This document shows, in pieces, positions 8,395 to 17,957 of a stretch of 58,387 bases of DNA. Below the pieces are notes generated by a model. It was not told the origin of the DNA. It did no database searches and was given only the letters and a program-made list of their open reading frames with translations. A program made the translations under genes and the position numbers. The DNA is from Gammaproteobacteria bacterium (GTDB taxonomy: Bacteria; Pseudomonadota; Gammaproteobacteria; Pseudomonadales; Moraxellaceae), in NCBI GenBank assembly GCA_028868515.1, contig JAGWUI010000017.1, forward strand, positions 1-58,387. The letters run 5' to 3'. The number at the start of each line of letters is the position of its first letter. The first letter of the stretch is position 1.

Positions 8395-9852
8395 TTATGG
8401 GTTTAAAAATGTCAATTTCAATGTATGCGAAGTCGCCGCATCTTGAGTCAATAACACTAATGAAGGCAGGTAACCATTTGAATCATTTGTTCCTGCTTTC
8501 AAGAATTGTAAAGCAGCAAGCCCCTTATATGGGTTAGCTTTATTCAGATTACAAAATGCTTTCGAACCATCCACACCTACACCATCAGCAGCACTTAAAG
8601 AAACAGAATACATATTATGCTGACTGCCAGATTCGGCTTGTACGATAGAGCCACTCAGGTTACATACACCACCGACGGTATCCACTTCCGTCCCTGTAAT
8701 TACGCCCGCATTATCAACCTTCAGATTAAACTGATTTGTGCCATCATTGTATAGCCAGTTTCCAGCAACACTTGATTGCGATGCGGCATAACCATTGTCT
8801 TTACTATAGGTCAGATAAAGTAGCGATGAAGAGGTAGTACCATCTGCCTCGAATGTAGGAAAAGTAGCAAATGACTGTACAGCCGCCGCAAAAGTCTGTT
8901 TTGGAACAAAAGTTCCATTCGCAGTGATTGTAGTACTACTTGTTGTGCTTGGATTGTATATCGTTGGGTAATAAGTGGGAGAGCTGTTTAATACCCATGT
9001 TTGACTTGTAGAATTAGGTGTAAACGATCCAAACAAAAAGCCATAAAAGTCATAAAAACTAAAATTATTAGCCCCATCAATCAAAGCAAAAGCATAGGCC
9101 TTATTATTATAGATACCTTCTACACTAGTCGTTGAATCTGCTGCTGTCGAGCCTGCTTGTGCGCCAGCGGTAATCCAAGGCGCCAAAACTGCATTGGTTG
9201 TCAAAGAGGTGTTTGATGCCGTCACAGTTGTCGATACAGTTAATGCTGGTGATGCTGCATATTGGCCATTTCCTGCTTGAAATGCCTGTAAAGTACACGT
9301 TCCTGTGGTTCCTGCATATATTGCAATATTCTGATTAACTGTACATACCCCTTGCGTAAGACTCAAGATATAGACAGGTAGACCCGATGTCGCGATTGGA
9401 TTCAAAACCGCAATTGTGCCACTCGATAATGAAGGTACAGTAAAGCCCGTAATTGACTGAGCCTTAAGCACAGGAACCACAACCTGAACTTGTGATGCTG
9501 CACTAAAACTTGCATTCCCGGCTTGATTCGCCGTCAATGTACAAGAACCTAATGCCAAGGCTGTTACATTGCTACCAGAAACACTACATGTAGTCGGAGT
9601 TTGGCTTGCATATATGACTGGCAATCCAGATGAAGCTGAACCCTGTAATTGCACAGTACTTCCTACCGCCAAAGCTGCAACACTAAATGTAATCGTTTGG
9701 GATGTAGGCGTTGTTGACGAAGATGAAGACCCTGCTGGGTTTGTCACTGGATCAGATGGAGAAGTAAGTAAAGGTGCAGAAGAAGATCCACCACCACAAC
9801 CAACAAGAACGGCAGGAAGTACGCAGGCTAACGCAACTAAAAATTTACTCAT
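8395..9852 (-). CDS. Lipoprotein with two Ig-like repeats
   Basis: A 485-residue exported protein when started at the ATG at 9852, which is followed by a signal sequence and the lipobox LVGC (Cys19) and preceded by AGAGAA. An upstream ATG at 9945 would bury the signal sequence. After a Gly/Ser/Thr-rich linker come two tandem repeats of about 80 residues. Each has SGLPV, a TCSV or VCTV cysteine, then G-CTL-A-QAGN, the pattern of bacterial Ig-like cell-surface repeats with paired cysteines. The C-terminal part (about 250-485) has no recognised domain. It is likely an outer-membrane-anchored surface protein of unknown role. Confidence 0.75.
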   Translation of the reverse strand: MSKFLVALACVLPAVLVGCGGGSSSAPLLTSPSDPVTNPAGSSSSSTTPTSQTITFSVAALAVGSTVQLQGSASSGLPVIYASQTPTTCSVSGSNVTALALGSCTLTANQAGNASFSAASQVQVVVPVLKAQSITGFTVPSLSSGTIAVLNPIATSGLPVYILSLTQGVCTVNQNIAIYAGTTGTCTLQAFQAGNGQYAASPALTVSTTVTASNTSLTTNAVLAPWITAGAQAGSTAADSTTSVEGIYNNKAYAFALIDGANNFSFYDFYGFLFGSFTPNSTSQTWVLNSSPTYYPTIYNPSTTSSTTITANGTFVPKQTFAAAVQSFATFPTFEADGTTSSSLLYLTYSKDNGYAASQSSVAGNWLYNDGTNQFNLKVDNAGVITGTEVDTVGGVCNLSGSIVQAESGSQHNMYSVSLSAADGVGVDGSKAFCNLNKANPYKGLAALQFLKAGTNDSNGYLPSLVLLTQDAATSHTLKLTFLNP

Positions 9853-10046
9853 ACTTTTCTCTGAAAAAAGACCTTGAGATAAAAGATCTGATTTAGTGGT
9901 TTTGTGAAATTCCATTTGGCGGAATTTGATCATATTCCGAGTCACTTAACATCTATAAATATGTTACAAGTAAATTGCTCTCTGTAAAATTCAGTTTAAA
10001 TTGGAACACAAATCGCACACAATTCAAACTCGTTCAGGCATAAAAA

Positions 10047-10068
10047 ATCCCAGCTCATTGGCTGGGAT
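10047..10068 (-). terminator. Terminator of the (now partial) tRNA-Gly transcript
   Basis: ATCCCAGC (10047-10054) and GCTGGGAT (10061-10068) form a hairpin. On the minus strand it is followed by a run of T, so it would stop transcription coming out of the tRNA-Gly fragment. A related hairpin sits in the same place beside the second copy of the repeat (56281-56304). Confidence 0.7.
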
Positions 10069-10085
10069 TCAGTGATTGATTACAA

Positions 10086-10173
10086 TCATTTATAAAAAAA
10101 GAATCGATTTTGGGGTCGATTCCAAACTGGAGCGGGAAAAGAGACTCGAACTCTCGACCCCAACCTTGGCAAT
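10086..10173. repeat. Left attachment repeat, 88-bp perfect direct repeat, copy 1
   Basis: These 88 bases are identical to 56321-56408. They contain the 3' half of a tRNA-Gly gene (minus strand) and 42 bases downstream of it. Weaker similarity, including the terminator hairpin, extends left to about 10041. To the right, identity stops abruptly inside the anticodon loop. This is the usual signature of tyrosine-recombinase integration at a tRNA 3' end. Bases 9853-10085 hold only the lipoprotein upstream region and the hairpin. Confidence 0.9.
10128..10172 (-). pseudogene. 3' half of tRNA-Gly(GCC)
   Basis: Read on the minus strand, the 45 bases start at TTGCCAAGG (anticodon GCC in its loop and 3' anticodon stem). 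They continue through the T-arm (GAGAGTTCGAGTCTC) and end with the acceptor strand TTCCCGC and TCCA. This matches the 3' half of bacterial tRNA-Gly(GCC). The D-arm and 5' acceptor strand are missing, because the sequence beyond the anticodon loop belongs to the island. It cannot make a functional tRNA. Confidence 0.88.
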
Positions 10174-10210
10174 AGTCACCATTCAAAAATCGACTATATT
10201 ATGTACAATT

Positions 10211-10284
10211 ACATTAAACTATCTTATTGTATTTTATTAACTAAGATATTATTACAACCTCATGGTCATTAGACGTAGTTTAAT
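10211..10284. promoter_or_regulatory. Conserved sub-terminal region of recombinase-trio element 1
   Basis: ACATTAAACTATCTTATTGT (10211-10230) is repeated exactly at 56446-56465, in both cases 39 bases inside the end of the tRNA fragment. ATTAAACTA (10213-10221) has an inverted partner TAGTTTAAT at 10276-10284. Element 2 has the same inverted partner at 56501-56509. Conserved, symmetric and at fixed distance from the crossover, these are candidate recombinase arm-binding sites. The rest of 10285-10400 shows nothing else I can support. Confidence 0.55.
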
Positions 10285-10400
10285 ACATTTTTATTTTAAA
10301 GGCATCGTAAAAATAGACACTTTTGACACCAACCAAAAATTCAATTAGTCTAAAAACACACTTTCATCATACATACAGCGCTCACCCATAGATCTCTAAA

Positions 10401-10994
10401 ATGCAAATTAATTTCGAATCCAATGATGTTCCAGATGCGGCATTTAAAAAATTGGATATCAAACGCAACACTTTGGCATGCCATTCCTCTGCAACTACCG
10501 CTTTTCTGGCCTGGATAGACGCACCTAAAAAAGTATTCACTCCCCTATTAAACAATCAAACCCCAATTTATCTTATCCGAGCCGATACTAGATTCTTAAA
10601 ACCAGCCTATTTCTTCTATTCATCTTTTGAATTGGTAAACAGCTTACATCTCACACAAGTATCAAACTTACCAAGCCTGATTATCCGTGATGTTTTAGAT
10701 CCAGACTATATTGAAAAGCAAGCTTGGCACGAGTTAATTAAATTAGCGACATCTCCAATGCTATGTCCAAAATTGGGTTTGCCATTTTTACGAAATATCA
10801 TTAATCAGAAAATGCCTGAACGATTGATTTATTCTTTCTTTCATTCGACAAAAGTAACCGTTGATGAATTATGTAAGTTGAATGACACAACTAGATCACA
10901 ATTCTACTCTTGGCTACCTGACTTCAATGAGAAATTTCTTGCAGATAAAACTCATTTCACTTTAACTGACATTATTAAAGCTGCATCTTCATGA
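10401..10994 (+). CDS. First gene of recombinase trio, unknown small protein
   Basis: A 197-residue protein with no recombinase motifs. It is homologous to the 229-residue protein at 56688-57377. Shared features are FLAW/YLAW near residue 35, PSLII near 95, and DP-x-IE-x-x-AW-x-EL-x-KL near 105-115. A C-terminal segment (TVDELCKLNDTTRSQFYSW) could be a helix-turn-helix. It overlaps the next gene by ATGA, so the three genes are translationally coupled. By position it is a candidate accessory DNA-binding protein. The layout recalls the non-recombinase member of three-gene mobile modules such as Gamma-Mobile-Trio or Tn554, but the assignment is not certain. Confidence 0.6.
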   Translation: MQINFESNDVPDAAFKKLDIKRNTLACHSSATTAFLAWIDAPKKVFTPLLNNQTPIYLIRADTRFLKPAYFFYSSFELVNSLHLTQVSNLPSLIIRDVLDPDYIEKQAWHELIKLATSPMLCPKLGLPFLRNIINQKMPERLIYSFFHSTKVTVDELCKLNDTTRSQFYSWLPDFNEKFLADKTHFTLTDIIKAASS

Positions 10995-13321
10995 AAACTC
11001 TCGATTCGAACAATCTTATCAATGAAATCTGCAAAGAACTAAATGTAATCACGAATAACACTGCTCTTGAAGCTGAAAATAATAATCTCACGATAAACAC
11101 CGATCAGCAATTTCAAACTGAAGAAATCAAGCTACTTATCAATGGCTTACTAAGGCAGGCTCCCAAAAATTTTTTCGAAAAGATAATTCTGCCAATTGAA
11201 AACTGGTCAGAAAGCACCCTTGATAAAATTCAATTCAGTCGCATTTATCAGCAATGTACCAGATATGGCAAATTAGATACTTTTCCAGTACATGCCTATC
11301 TAGCAACAGTAAAATCAGAAAACTCTAATATTGACTCTAAAATCGAACTGGAATGGGCCATACGTAACATTTATGTATGCCTGCTTTTAGCCGACATTGG
11401 AAAGCATGAAGACAAAATCAGCTTACTCTGTATGCGTTTCAGACTCGCAAAAAATTCCAAAACACATCAGTGGCTATGGACAGAACTTCCTACTCTTAAA
11501 GGATTGGATTTAGCCGAAATCGTAGAATCACTCCAATCAACACATAACAAAATTCTGAAACTCGAAAAAGCAATAAAATCTCATCTTCCACATAATGCAT
11601 CAAAACGCATTGGTGAAATTTTACTCGCCTATAGAACTGCTGCTGACTCAAAACAAAAAATCGATAGACCCCGAGAATCTGATGAAAAGTCAGTTCAACG
11701 AATTTCGCTATTCTCCGATAATTCCATCGCTCAACTAGATTTGATCGTTTTACCTGATGAAGCGAAAATGCGAGGAGTCGATGAACAAGAATTTATTAAT
11801 GACACCAAGAAGCAAGCCGTTTTAATAGATAATCGCTTTAACCCTCTTCCTGGTACCGAATCATCTCTGATATTACAAAAGCTTGCTACAAGTAAACAAG
11901 CGGCTCATATCATTCGCCAAGACTTTCGCTTTCCAACTGACCCGCACATGATTCGATTATTAGATTGCCAACTTATTTTTGAACAATTATGGCAAGGTGT
12001 AGAAAAATATGATTTCGTGGATGCCTATCTGTTGTTATCCATTCTAAGTTCGACACCTGCTTTAGAGTGTCGCAAACGATTTCCAAAGCAAGGACGCAAT
12101 GGTAATTTCTTTACATGTGATTTAGATATCGCTTCGTTCAGCTTAGAGCCCATTAATAAATTTAGAGTGAATCAACTCAAGAGTCTTCACTTCGCTGTTC
12201 CAGTAAAAGCTTACAACTCGTTGAGCCAAGAAGAATCCATCACTGAAGAACAGCTGAAGCGTCGAGTGAAAGAGCTCAAGGAAAAATTACACATTCCTCG
12301 ACTCTCTCTCGGAAAATTTCCCCATATTTTACGCTTCATCATTACACGTTATATTTCTAATCACTTGCACGCGGACTTTATTTGTTCAATCACTCCTCGG
12401 CACTCACCAGGATTATATTACTCGACGATATCTAATCTCAAAATTCAGCAGACATATGCCGAAGCCATTAAATTACTTGCTGGTGAAATTAAACCCGTAG
12501 ACCAAGATTCATTTGACCAAGATCCATTTGACCCAGACTGGTGGAACGATTGGCTATTAGGATCTCAACACTCTTCGAATTCTTGTGGCAGCCAGATCAC
12601 GGTGACACCTAAATTAGTCAGCGCCTTTTTTAGTGAATTACGTCTTTACATCCTAGATCAGAAATCACATATAGATAAGTTTAACTACTATAGTATTTGG
12701 TTGTGGCATGTTGTTTTGCTGCTCACCTCGTGCCGTCCAGTCAATCATGCGCCAGGCATGTTGAATCAAATTGATCTAAAATCAAGGCTGCTTTGGCTAT
12801 CGGATAAAGAAGGACGCAACTCTGCTGCAAATGGACGCTTTCTTCCAGTGTGTGAATTCTTGGCGCAGGCAATAGCCGATTATTTATCTTTCCTCAAACA
12901 ATTTTATGAGCGGTATAATTTCCTAGGTATCGATACTTTCGATTCCATTCAGAATATCTTTAATAGTAGTCACCCTTTAATTAACCTGTTTATCAAAGCC
13001 AATAACCGACAATTACAAGACTCAAGGCTTCATCTATATGCAGGCTATGTTTTAGAACCTATCACTCCTGGATTAGTCAAAGATAACCTCGAACATAGCT
13101 TTCCATTACCGTTAAATTGGACTCGACATTTTGGACGGTACTATTTAGCAAACAAGGCAGTGAAGACTCATTTAATTGATGCACTTTTTGGACATGAAGC
13201 CCCTAATCAAGAAGCTCTACATCCATTCTCTTCTGTACCAATCAACGAATTAAAATCCGTCGCCGATATCTACCAGCAAATGGCTATTGAACTAAAACTA
13301 GAAGGAATTTCGCTGAAATGA
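10991..13321 (+). CDS. Second trio protein, large tyrosine-recombinase-like, perhaps non-catalytic
   Basis: A 776-residue protein. The N-terminal half is unknown but is homologous to the partial gene at 57364 (for example LLCMRFRLA against MLCLRFRLA). The C-terminal third looks like a tyrosine-recombinase fold: TSCRPVN (Arg582) in place of the first catalytic Arg, NWTRHFGR (Arg712, His713) in place of box II, and FGHEAP (His735). Where the nucleophilic Tyr is expected, about ten residues later, I see ALHPFS and no Tyr. It may therefore be a structural partner rather than an active strand-cutter. ATGA overlaps at both ends tie it to its neighbours. Confidence 0.65.
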   Translation: MKTLDSNNLINEICKELNVITNNTALEAENNNLTINTDQQFQTEEIKLLINGLLRQAPKNFFEKIILPIENWSESTLDKIQFSRIYQQCTRYGKLDTFPVHAYLATVKSENSNIDSKIELEWAIRNIYVCLLLADIGKHEDKISLLCMRFRLAKNSKTHQWLWTELPTLKGLDLAEIVESLQSTHNKILKLEKAIKSHLPHNASKRIGEILLAYRTAADSKQKIDRPRESDEKSVQRISLFSDNSIAQLDLIVLPDEAKMRGVDEQEFINDTKKQAVLIDNRFNPLPGTESSLILQKLATSKQAAHIIRQDFRFPTDPHMIRLLDCQLIFEQLWQGVEKYDFVDAYLLLSILSSTPALECRKRFPKQGRNGNFFTCDLDIASFSLEPINKFRVNQLKSLHFAVPVKAYNSLSQEESITEEQLKRRVKELKEKLHIPRLSLGKFPHILRFIITRYISNHLHADFICSITPRHSPGLYYSTISNLKIQQTYAEAIKLLAGEIKPVDQDSFDQDPFDPDWWNDWLLGSQHSSNSCGSQITVTPKLVSAFFSELRLYILDQKSHIDKFNYYSIWLWHVVLLLTSCRPVNHAPGMLNQIDLKSRLLWLSDKEGRNSAANGRFLPVCEFLAQAIADYLSFLKQFYERYNFLGIDTFDSIQNIFNSSHPLINLFIKANNRQLQDSRLHLYAGYVLEPITPGLVKDNLEHSFPLPLNWTRHFGRYYLANKAVKTHLIDALFGHEAPNQEALHPFSSVPINELKSVADIYQQMAIELKLEGISLK

Positions 13322-16300
13322 GTGACCTCTTTGCCGATCAAGAACGTGCTGCAAATCGCAAGAAAAAATCTAATGAGATCAAACAAAAAGCAAGTGACAT
13401 TATCACTAAATTATTGGATAAACAGCCTGTTCCCGCAACAGAATCCCAAGCATTCTATTTAGAAATAGACGCACATTTCCGCACAGAATTTAAGACTAGC
13501 CCCAGCTATCTCCTTGCTCGGGTCACACTTGCAAAAGAGATTCAAAAAATAAATAAATTAAGAGATGACCCTCTACCGTTGCCTACGAAACCATTAGTTT
13601 TACAAAGAGCAAAACCCTCAAAAGGAAAAGATTGGCTTATTGAAGGACAAATAGTTGCCGAATATGCATCGCGAGCTATTTCAATTTGGTCAACCCAAAA
13701 ACAGTATGGCTATTATGAAGCATTAGCTTGGAGCATGTTTAGTGCAATCCTTTGGGGAGGTCTAAATGATATTCAAGTTCTCAACAGTTTTTTTCAGTCG
13801 TTACTTAGTCGACAGCCTCATCCCAAACTAAATAACAATCTGTTTATTATTCCACTAGAAATACCTGACAAACACTATGGCAATATTTATATCAAAGAAT
13901 CAGAAACTTTGCTTCGTTCATTCATGTTTACGCCAGACAGTCTTACCTTATGCTGGATGACTCATCTACAGAAGATTCAAGCGCCTGGCTCGTCAACACC
14001 AACACCAACCCTAGAAGAGATTTTTATACTTATTTTTAAATTACTACAAAGCAACTCCACTGCCGCCCCGACGGAACAAATCCGACATCTACTGCACTAC
14101 GCCAGTTATCACTGGGAACAACTCGCAGATGTTCAAATCGATCAAGCACTCGCTCAAATTATGGTTGGTCATCAAAATTGCTGCAGTCTGTCTAATTCTG
14201 AATTCGAAATTTTCAATACCAAAAAAATAGAAGTCCCACATAAAATTGAACTATCACTACCACGACTCTTAAAAGGCACCATTCCCACAAATCTTTATTC
14301 CAAAAAAGTTGATCCACCAAAAAAGATAGCTCGTGATGTAACTAAAGACATCCGCCAGGCTATCAAAAACAAGGATACATCCATCTGTTTTGAAGAACTC
14401 ATTCAATTGTATAACGACGAGAGAATCACTCGATTAATGAAGTGGATTGATCACCTCCTCCATCTCGATTCGAAAGAATCCCTTAAAAAGTCTTCCGTAT
14501 TTCGCTATTTGGATGCCGTCGCACATCCATGGTTATTACACACTTTTGAAGCAGACTTATCTTCATATGAATTTTTCGATTTTGAAACACTATATGAAAC
14601 AATTCTAGATGATATAGAAACAGATAAAAGACGCTCCTATATTGCCCCCTTACTCGGTCGATTTCATAAATTTCAGATCGATCAGTTTTCAGCTCCCTTT
14701 GCACCAATTCCTGGCGGATTTGACACACAAAAGCATATTTCGGCTCGCATCATTTCACCACAACTATATCAACACTTATTGTTTTGTATTGAAAAAGCAA
14801 CTGATATTAGCATCCATGATCAACAAGTCTTTAAGCTGATCATCATTTTGGCTTATCGAACTGGATTAAGGCGTGAAGAATTAATCAAGCTACAATTACG
14901 TGATATTGAGCATGGCGATGAAATTAGTTTTATTATTCGCCCCAGTGCTGTCGGCGGTATTAAATCCTCAAGTGCTGAACGTCGGATTCCTGTGTGGGCA
15001 TTGCTCAAATCTGATGAGTTAGATGAGCTCAAGCAATTTCTCTATCTCAGAAATAAACAGACTGAGATAGATTCAACGATGGTTTTTACAACTGCAAACT
15101 CTTCATTTAAGCTGCCCAGCGAACTTCCTTTGCGATTATTGAACGCTTTATTGCAGCAAATAATGCCCAATCATCATTACACTTTCCACTCATTTCGCCA
15201 TACGGCAATTTCGAATATAGCGCTCATCTTGACCGCGAAAGAATCGTTAATTGTCCAACTTACAGACTATACAATTGAAGAGTGTATTAATATCCGTACA
15301 GCTCTTCTTGGACATGAACATGGCGGACAAGATCGTTGGTTTGCATTAGCACAAGTCGCAGGGCATATCGGGCCTCAGTACTCTTTTGAAAGTTACATAC
15401 ACTTTGCCCAGCTCATCGCAAGCCATGAAATTAGTCAAGCTACAATTCACCTGCCTCTGCAGGCATTCCACAATATCACGCGGATAAGCACTAAAAAGAT
15501 TGCAGATTGGGCTCCCAAGAGCCTAGATAAAAATTTGAAATGTGTGCATTTACAACTCGTCAGAGATGGCTTAATTGAGCAACTAAATACCTTCTCATAT
15601 CAGGACAATGTCACACCTCCTTTAGCACAGCAATCAATATCCAGTGATGAAGAACGTAAAAGGCAACATATCTACAATCTGTTTGATCTTTTCCCAGATG
15701 GAAATTCCTCACATCTCTCATTCAAAGATATTCACCAAGTATTACAAGAATACGAGAACGGAATGCCTTTAGAGCAAAGTGCCGAAAAGCGTCAAATTCC
15801 TTTCGAACTCGCAAGTTCTTGGATAGAGCGCGCTCAACAACTCTCGCAACTCAAAACACAACGAGGAGAATCTTTATTAATTAGTAAGCCTCGTTTAAAC
15901 TCAAATTCCCAAATCATCTCTCCAGCTATGCCGATCACTCAAAAAGGGCTAGAACTCGTCGAAGAGATGATTCACCAGCTTCCTAAGCTCTTACAAAATA
16001 CGCCTGACAATCTCCATAAATTTCTAGACATCTTCTTTGACAAAACCAATACATCAATATCAGAAATCCGCTTTAAACGTCATGAAGACTATAAACTCAA
16101 TTTTTTTCTAAAGATCGGGCTTCAGTTCATTAGCATCTCCAACTGGCGTCTCATGGTCCCTGAACTTGATGAAGGGCGTCAGCTTAAAAAGACATTCGAT
16201 ATATCTAACGCATTGTCAATTCAAAAGGATAGCTATCAAGGCTTTAGTCTTTCTATTCAAAAGTCTTCTGGAGTTCTAAAATATTTCTGCCATATGCTGG

Positions 16301-16350
16301 CTATTGTGGACTCAACCTACGAACTTCCTCAAGAAGAAGAGCCTGTGTAA
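13318..16350 (+). CDS. Third trio protein, large tyrosine recombinase
   Basis: A 1010-residue protein with a complete set of tyrosine-recombinase residues: Arg in YRTGLRREEL (about 518), a beta-hairpin Lys in GGIKSSSAERR, HSFRH (about 624-628), GHIGPQ, and the nucleophile in ESYIH (about 693). The N-terminal 480 residues and the C-terminal 300 residues are unlike ordinary phage integrases. The tail after the catalytic domain includes a helix-turn-helix-like stretch around LEQSAEKRQIPFELA. It is far longer than phage integrases (350-450). It is presumably the catalytic subunit of the element and ends the three-gene operon. Resemblance to the GmtZ/VPA1269 type is a suggestion only. Confidence 0.75.
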   Translation: MSDLFADQERAANRKKKSNEIKQKASDIITKLLDKQPVPATESQAFYLEIDAHFRTEFKTSPSYLLARVTLAKEIQKINKLRDDPLPLPTKPLVLQRAKPSKGKDWLIEGQIVAEYASRAISIWSTQKQYGYYEALAWSMFSAILWGGLNDIQVLNSFFQSLLSRQPHPKLNNNLFIIPLEIPDKHYGNIYIKESETLLRSFMFTPDSLTLCWMTHLQKIQAPGSSTPTPTLEEIFILIFKLLQSNSTAAPTEQIRHLLHYASYHWEQLADVQIDQALAQIMVGHQNCCSLSNSEFEIFNTKKIEVPHKIELSLPRLLKGTIPTNLYSKKVDPPKKIARDVTKDIRQAIKNKDTSICFEELIQLYNDERITRLMKWIDHLLHLDSKESLKKSSVFRYLDAVAHPWLLHTFEADLSSYEFFDFETLYETILDDIETDKRRSYIAPLLGRFHKFQIDQFSAPFAPIPGGFDTQKHISARIISPQLYQHLLFCIEKATDISIHDQQVFKLIIILAYRTGLRREELIKLQLRDIEHGDEISFIIRPSAVGGIKSSSAERRIPVWALLKSDELDELKQFLYLRNKQTEIDSTMVFTTANSSFKLPSELPLRLLNALLQQIMPNHHYTFHSFRHTAISNIALILTAKESLIVQLTDYTIEECINIRTALLGHEHGGQDRWFALAQVAGHIGPQYSFESYIHFAQLIASHEISQATIHLPLQAFHNITRISTKKIADWAPKSLDKNLKCVHLQLVRDGLIEQLNTFSYQDNVTPPLAQQSISSDEERKRQHIYNLFDLFPDGNSSHLSFKDIHQVLQEYENGMPLEQSAEKRQIPFELASSWIERAQQLSQLKTQRGESLLISKPRLNSNSQIISPAMPITQKGLELVEEMIHQLPKLLQNTPDNLHKFLDIFFDKTNTSISEIRFKRHEDYKLNFFLKIGLQFISISNWRLMVPELDEGRQLKKTFDISNALSIQKDSYQGFSLSIQKSSGVLKYFCHMLAIVDSTYELPQEEEPV

Positions 16351-16395
16351 ATCATCCACCAATCAGAAAATATGGCAAACAAACTCCCATAAATA

Positions 16396-16449
16396 TAGCC
16401 ATATAGCTAACTTTATTTTTTTAAGATACAATAATTGCTATATAGCTAA
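16396..16449. promoter_or_regulatory. Palindromic operator candidates upstream of hipB
   Basis: TATAGCTAA appears at 16402-16410 and 16441-16449. The second copy lies in the perfect palindrome GCTATATAGC (16437-16446), and the first in an imperfect one, TAGCCATATAGCTA (16396-16409). Two similar palindromes 39 bp apart just before hipB fit autoregulation by the HipB/HipA complex. Binding is inferred. Confidence 0.5.
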
Positions 16450-16467
16450 TATTCATGGTGAAACACT

Positions 16468-16728
16468 ATGGCAACTAGAGCGGAGATCGGAAAAAAAATA
16501 CAGGCAGGAAGAAAAGCTCAAGAGCTTACGCAGCAGAGACTCTCTGAACTGACAAGAATTAATAAAACCACAATCTCCGAGATTGAGAATGGTCGTTTTA
16601 CAGGATCTTTTGATATTTTTGAACGTGTATTGGATGCTGTCGGCCTGCAGTTTGAAGTTGCTCAAAAGAAACACACATTACCTGACTGGGATGAGATCGA
16701 AGGGATGTTTTCTGAGGATGATCAATGA
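16468..16728 (+). CDS. hipB: HipB-like antitoxin (XRE family)
   Basis: An 86-residue XRE-type DNA-binding protein. The helix-turn-helix is at about 8-62, with LTQQRLSELTRINKTTISEIENG carrying the recognition helix (part given). A short C-terminal tail ends in acidic residues (DWDEIEGMFSEDDQ). It overlaps the HipA-like gene by 4 bases (ATGA), the usual antitoxin-toxin order. It should bind the palindromes upstream and hold HipA inactive. Confidence 0.8.
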   Translation: MATRAEIGKKIQAGRKAQELTQQRLSELTRINKTTISEIENGRFTGSFDIFERVLDAVGLQFEVAQKKHTLPDWDEIEGMFSEDDQ

Positions 16729-17957
16729 ATACAAATCTATATCTACCCAGCAGAATAGATAAGATCAACGTTTGTGCAGATCAAATCGAATTAGGTGTAC
16801 TGACACAGGGTTCAGTACACCATTATCAGCCAACACAAGAAAAACAACACATATCACTTACCATGACCAAAAAAGGCATGGATGGTTATTCATCAGGTTC
16901 ATTACATCCCATATTTTCCCAGAATCTGCCTGAAGGTTTTAATCGCCGATTTATTGCTGAGAAATTAGCAAGATATGCAAAAGTTAATGATATGTATTTA
17001 TTGGCTCTACAAGGCGACCAAGGAATCGGGATGCTTTCTTATCAGAGTGAGCTGAGTTTACCCGAAGCTGAATCTTTTAGCCTAGGCGAAATTTTATCCT
17101 ACAACAGCAATGAGCCACTTTTTCCGCAACTCTTAGAAAAATATTACCTCAGAAACTCATTGGCAGGAATGCAGCCTAAAGTCAGTATACCGAATGCAAC
17201 GACAATCCAAACGGATCGAACAGTTCAACAAAGGGATTTAATTGTAAAGTCCTACGACTCAGAGTTCCCGTTACTGACGGTGAATGAGTTTGTGTGTATG
17301 GAGGCTGCCAGAGCGTGCGGGCTTGAACCACCAAAAACCTATCTCTCTGAAAATTTGGAAACATATGTTGTGGAACGTTTTGATAAAACCAGCGATGGTA
17401 TAAGACTTGGGTATGAAGATTTTACGACCTTAATGAAGAAACCCAATGATCCTGCTGCAAAATACACAGGAAGCTATGAAGCATTGTTGAAAGCAACAGT
17501 ACTTTATACAGGTAGTCCAGCAGAAGTTGAAAAAATGTATCAGTACATCGTATTCAACTGTTTAATTGGTAATGGTGATGCACACCTTAAAAACTTTGCA
17601 CTTCAATATTCCCCTGATATGGAGAATATCTTTGTTTCACCACCATTTGATATAACTCACACACTGATCTATAAAACAATTGATCATAAAATGGCACTTA
17701 AACTTGCTGGCAGTAAGGAGTTTCCAAATATGGCACACTTACTCAGATTGGCAGAAAGTGATCAAATTAAGATTAGAAATCCTAAAGCGATTATAGAATC
17801 GCTCAGTGAGAATATTCTGAACTATCTCAAGTCATCCAGTGAGGTTCAGTTATTTGATGGTTTACGTGTATCGATTGAATGCTCTATATCCAATATCATG
17901 ACTCCAAGTATTTCAACCACAAGTTACCGTCATGATAGAAAGAAAAAATTTGAATAG
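16725..17957 (+). CDS. hipA: HipA-like kinase toxin
   Basis: A 410-residue HipA-family Ser/Thr kinase. E. coli HipA phosphorylates glutamyl-tRNA synthetase and causes growth arrest. Visible are the Gly-rich SLAGMQPKVS loop (about 145-155), LIVKSYDSE with the ATP-binding Lys, VERFDK, the catalytic loop NGDAHLKN (Asp285), and FDIT in the metal-binding position. All catalytic residues are present, so it is probably active. It is coupled to hipB and is the first cargo after the recombinase trio. The C-terminal tail (SYRHDRKKKFE) is basic. The target of this homologue is unknown. Confidence 0.85.
   Translation: MNTNLYLPSRIDKINVCADQIELGVLTQGSVHHYQPTQEKQHISLTMTKKGMDGYSSGSLHPIFSQNLPEGFNRRFIAEKLARYAKVNDMYLLALQGDQGIGMLSYQSELSLPEAESFSLGEILSYNSNEPLFPQLLEKYYLRNSLAGMQPKVSIPNATTIQTDRTVQQRDLIVKSYDSEFPLLTVNEFVCMEAARACGLEPPKTYLSENLETYVVERFDKTSDGIRLGYEDFTTLMKKPNDPAAKYTGSYEALLKATVLYTGSPAEVEKMYQYIVFNCLIGNGDAHLKNFALQYSPDMENIFVSPPFDITHTLIYKTIDHKMALKLAGSKEFPNMAHLLRLAESDQIKIRNPKAIIESLSENILNYLKSSSEVQLFDGLRVSIECSISNIMTPSISTTSYRHDRKKKFE

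Noticed and set aside
9853-9945. Longer start of the Ig-repeat lipoprotein
   Set aside because: It would place 31 residues before a clear signal peptide and lipobox.
10128-10172. Functional tRNA-Gly gene
   Set aside because: Only the 3' half is present in both copies. The D-arm and 5' acceptor strand are missing.
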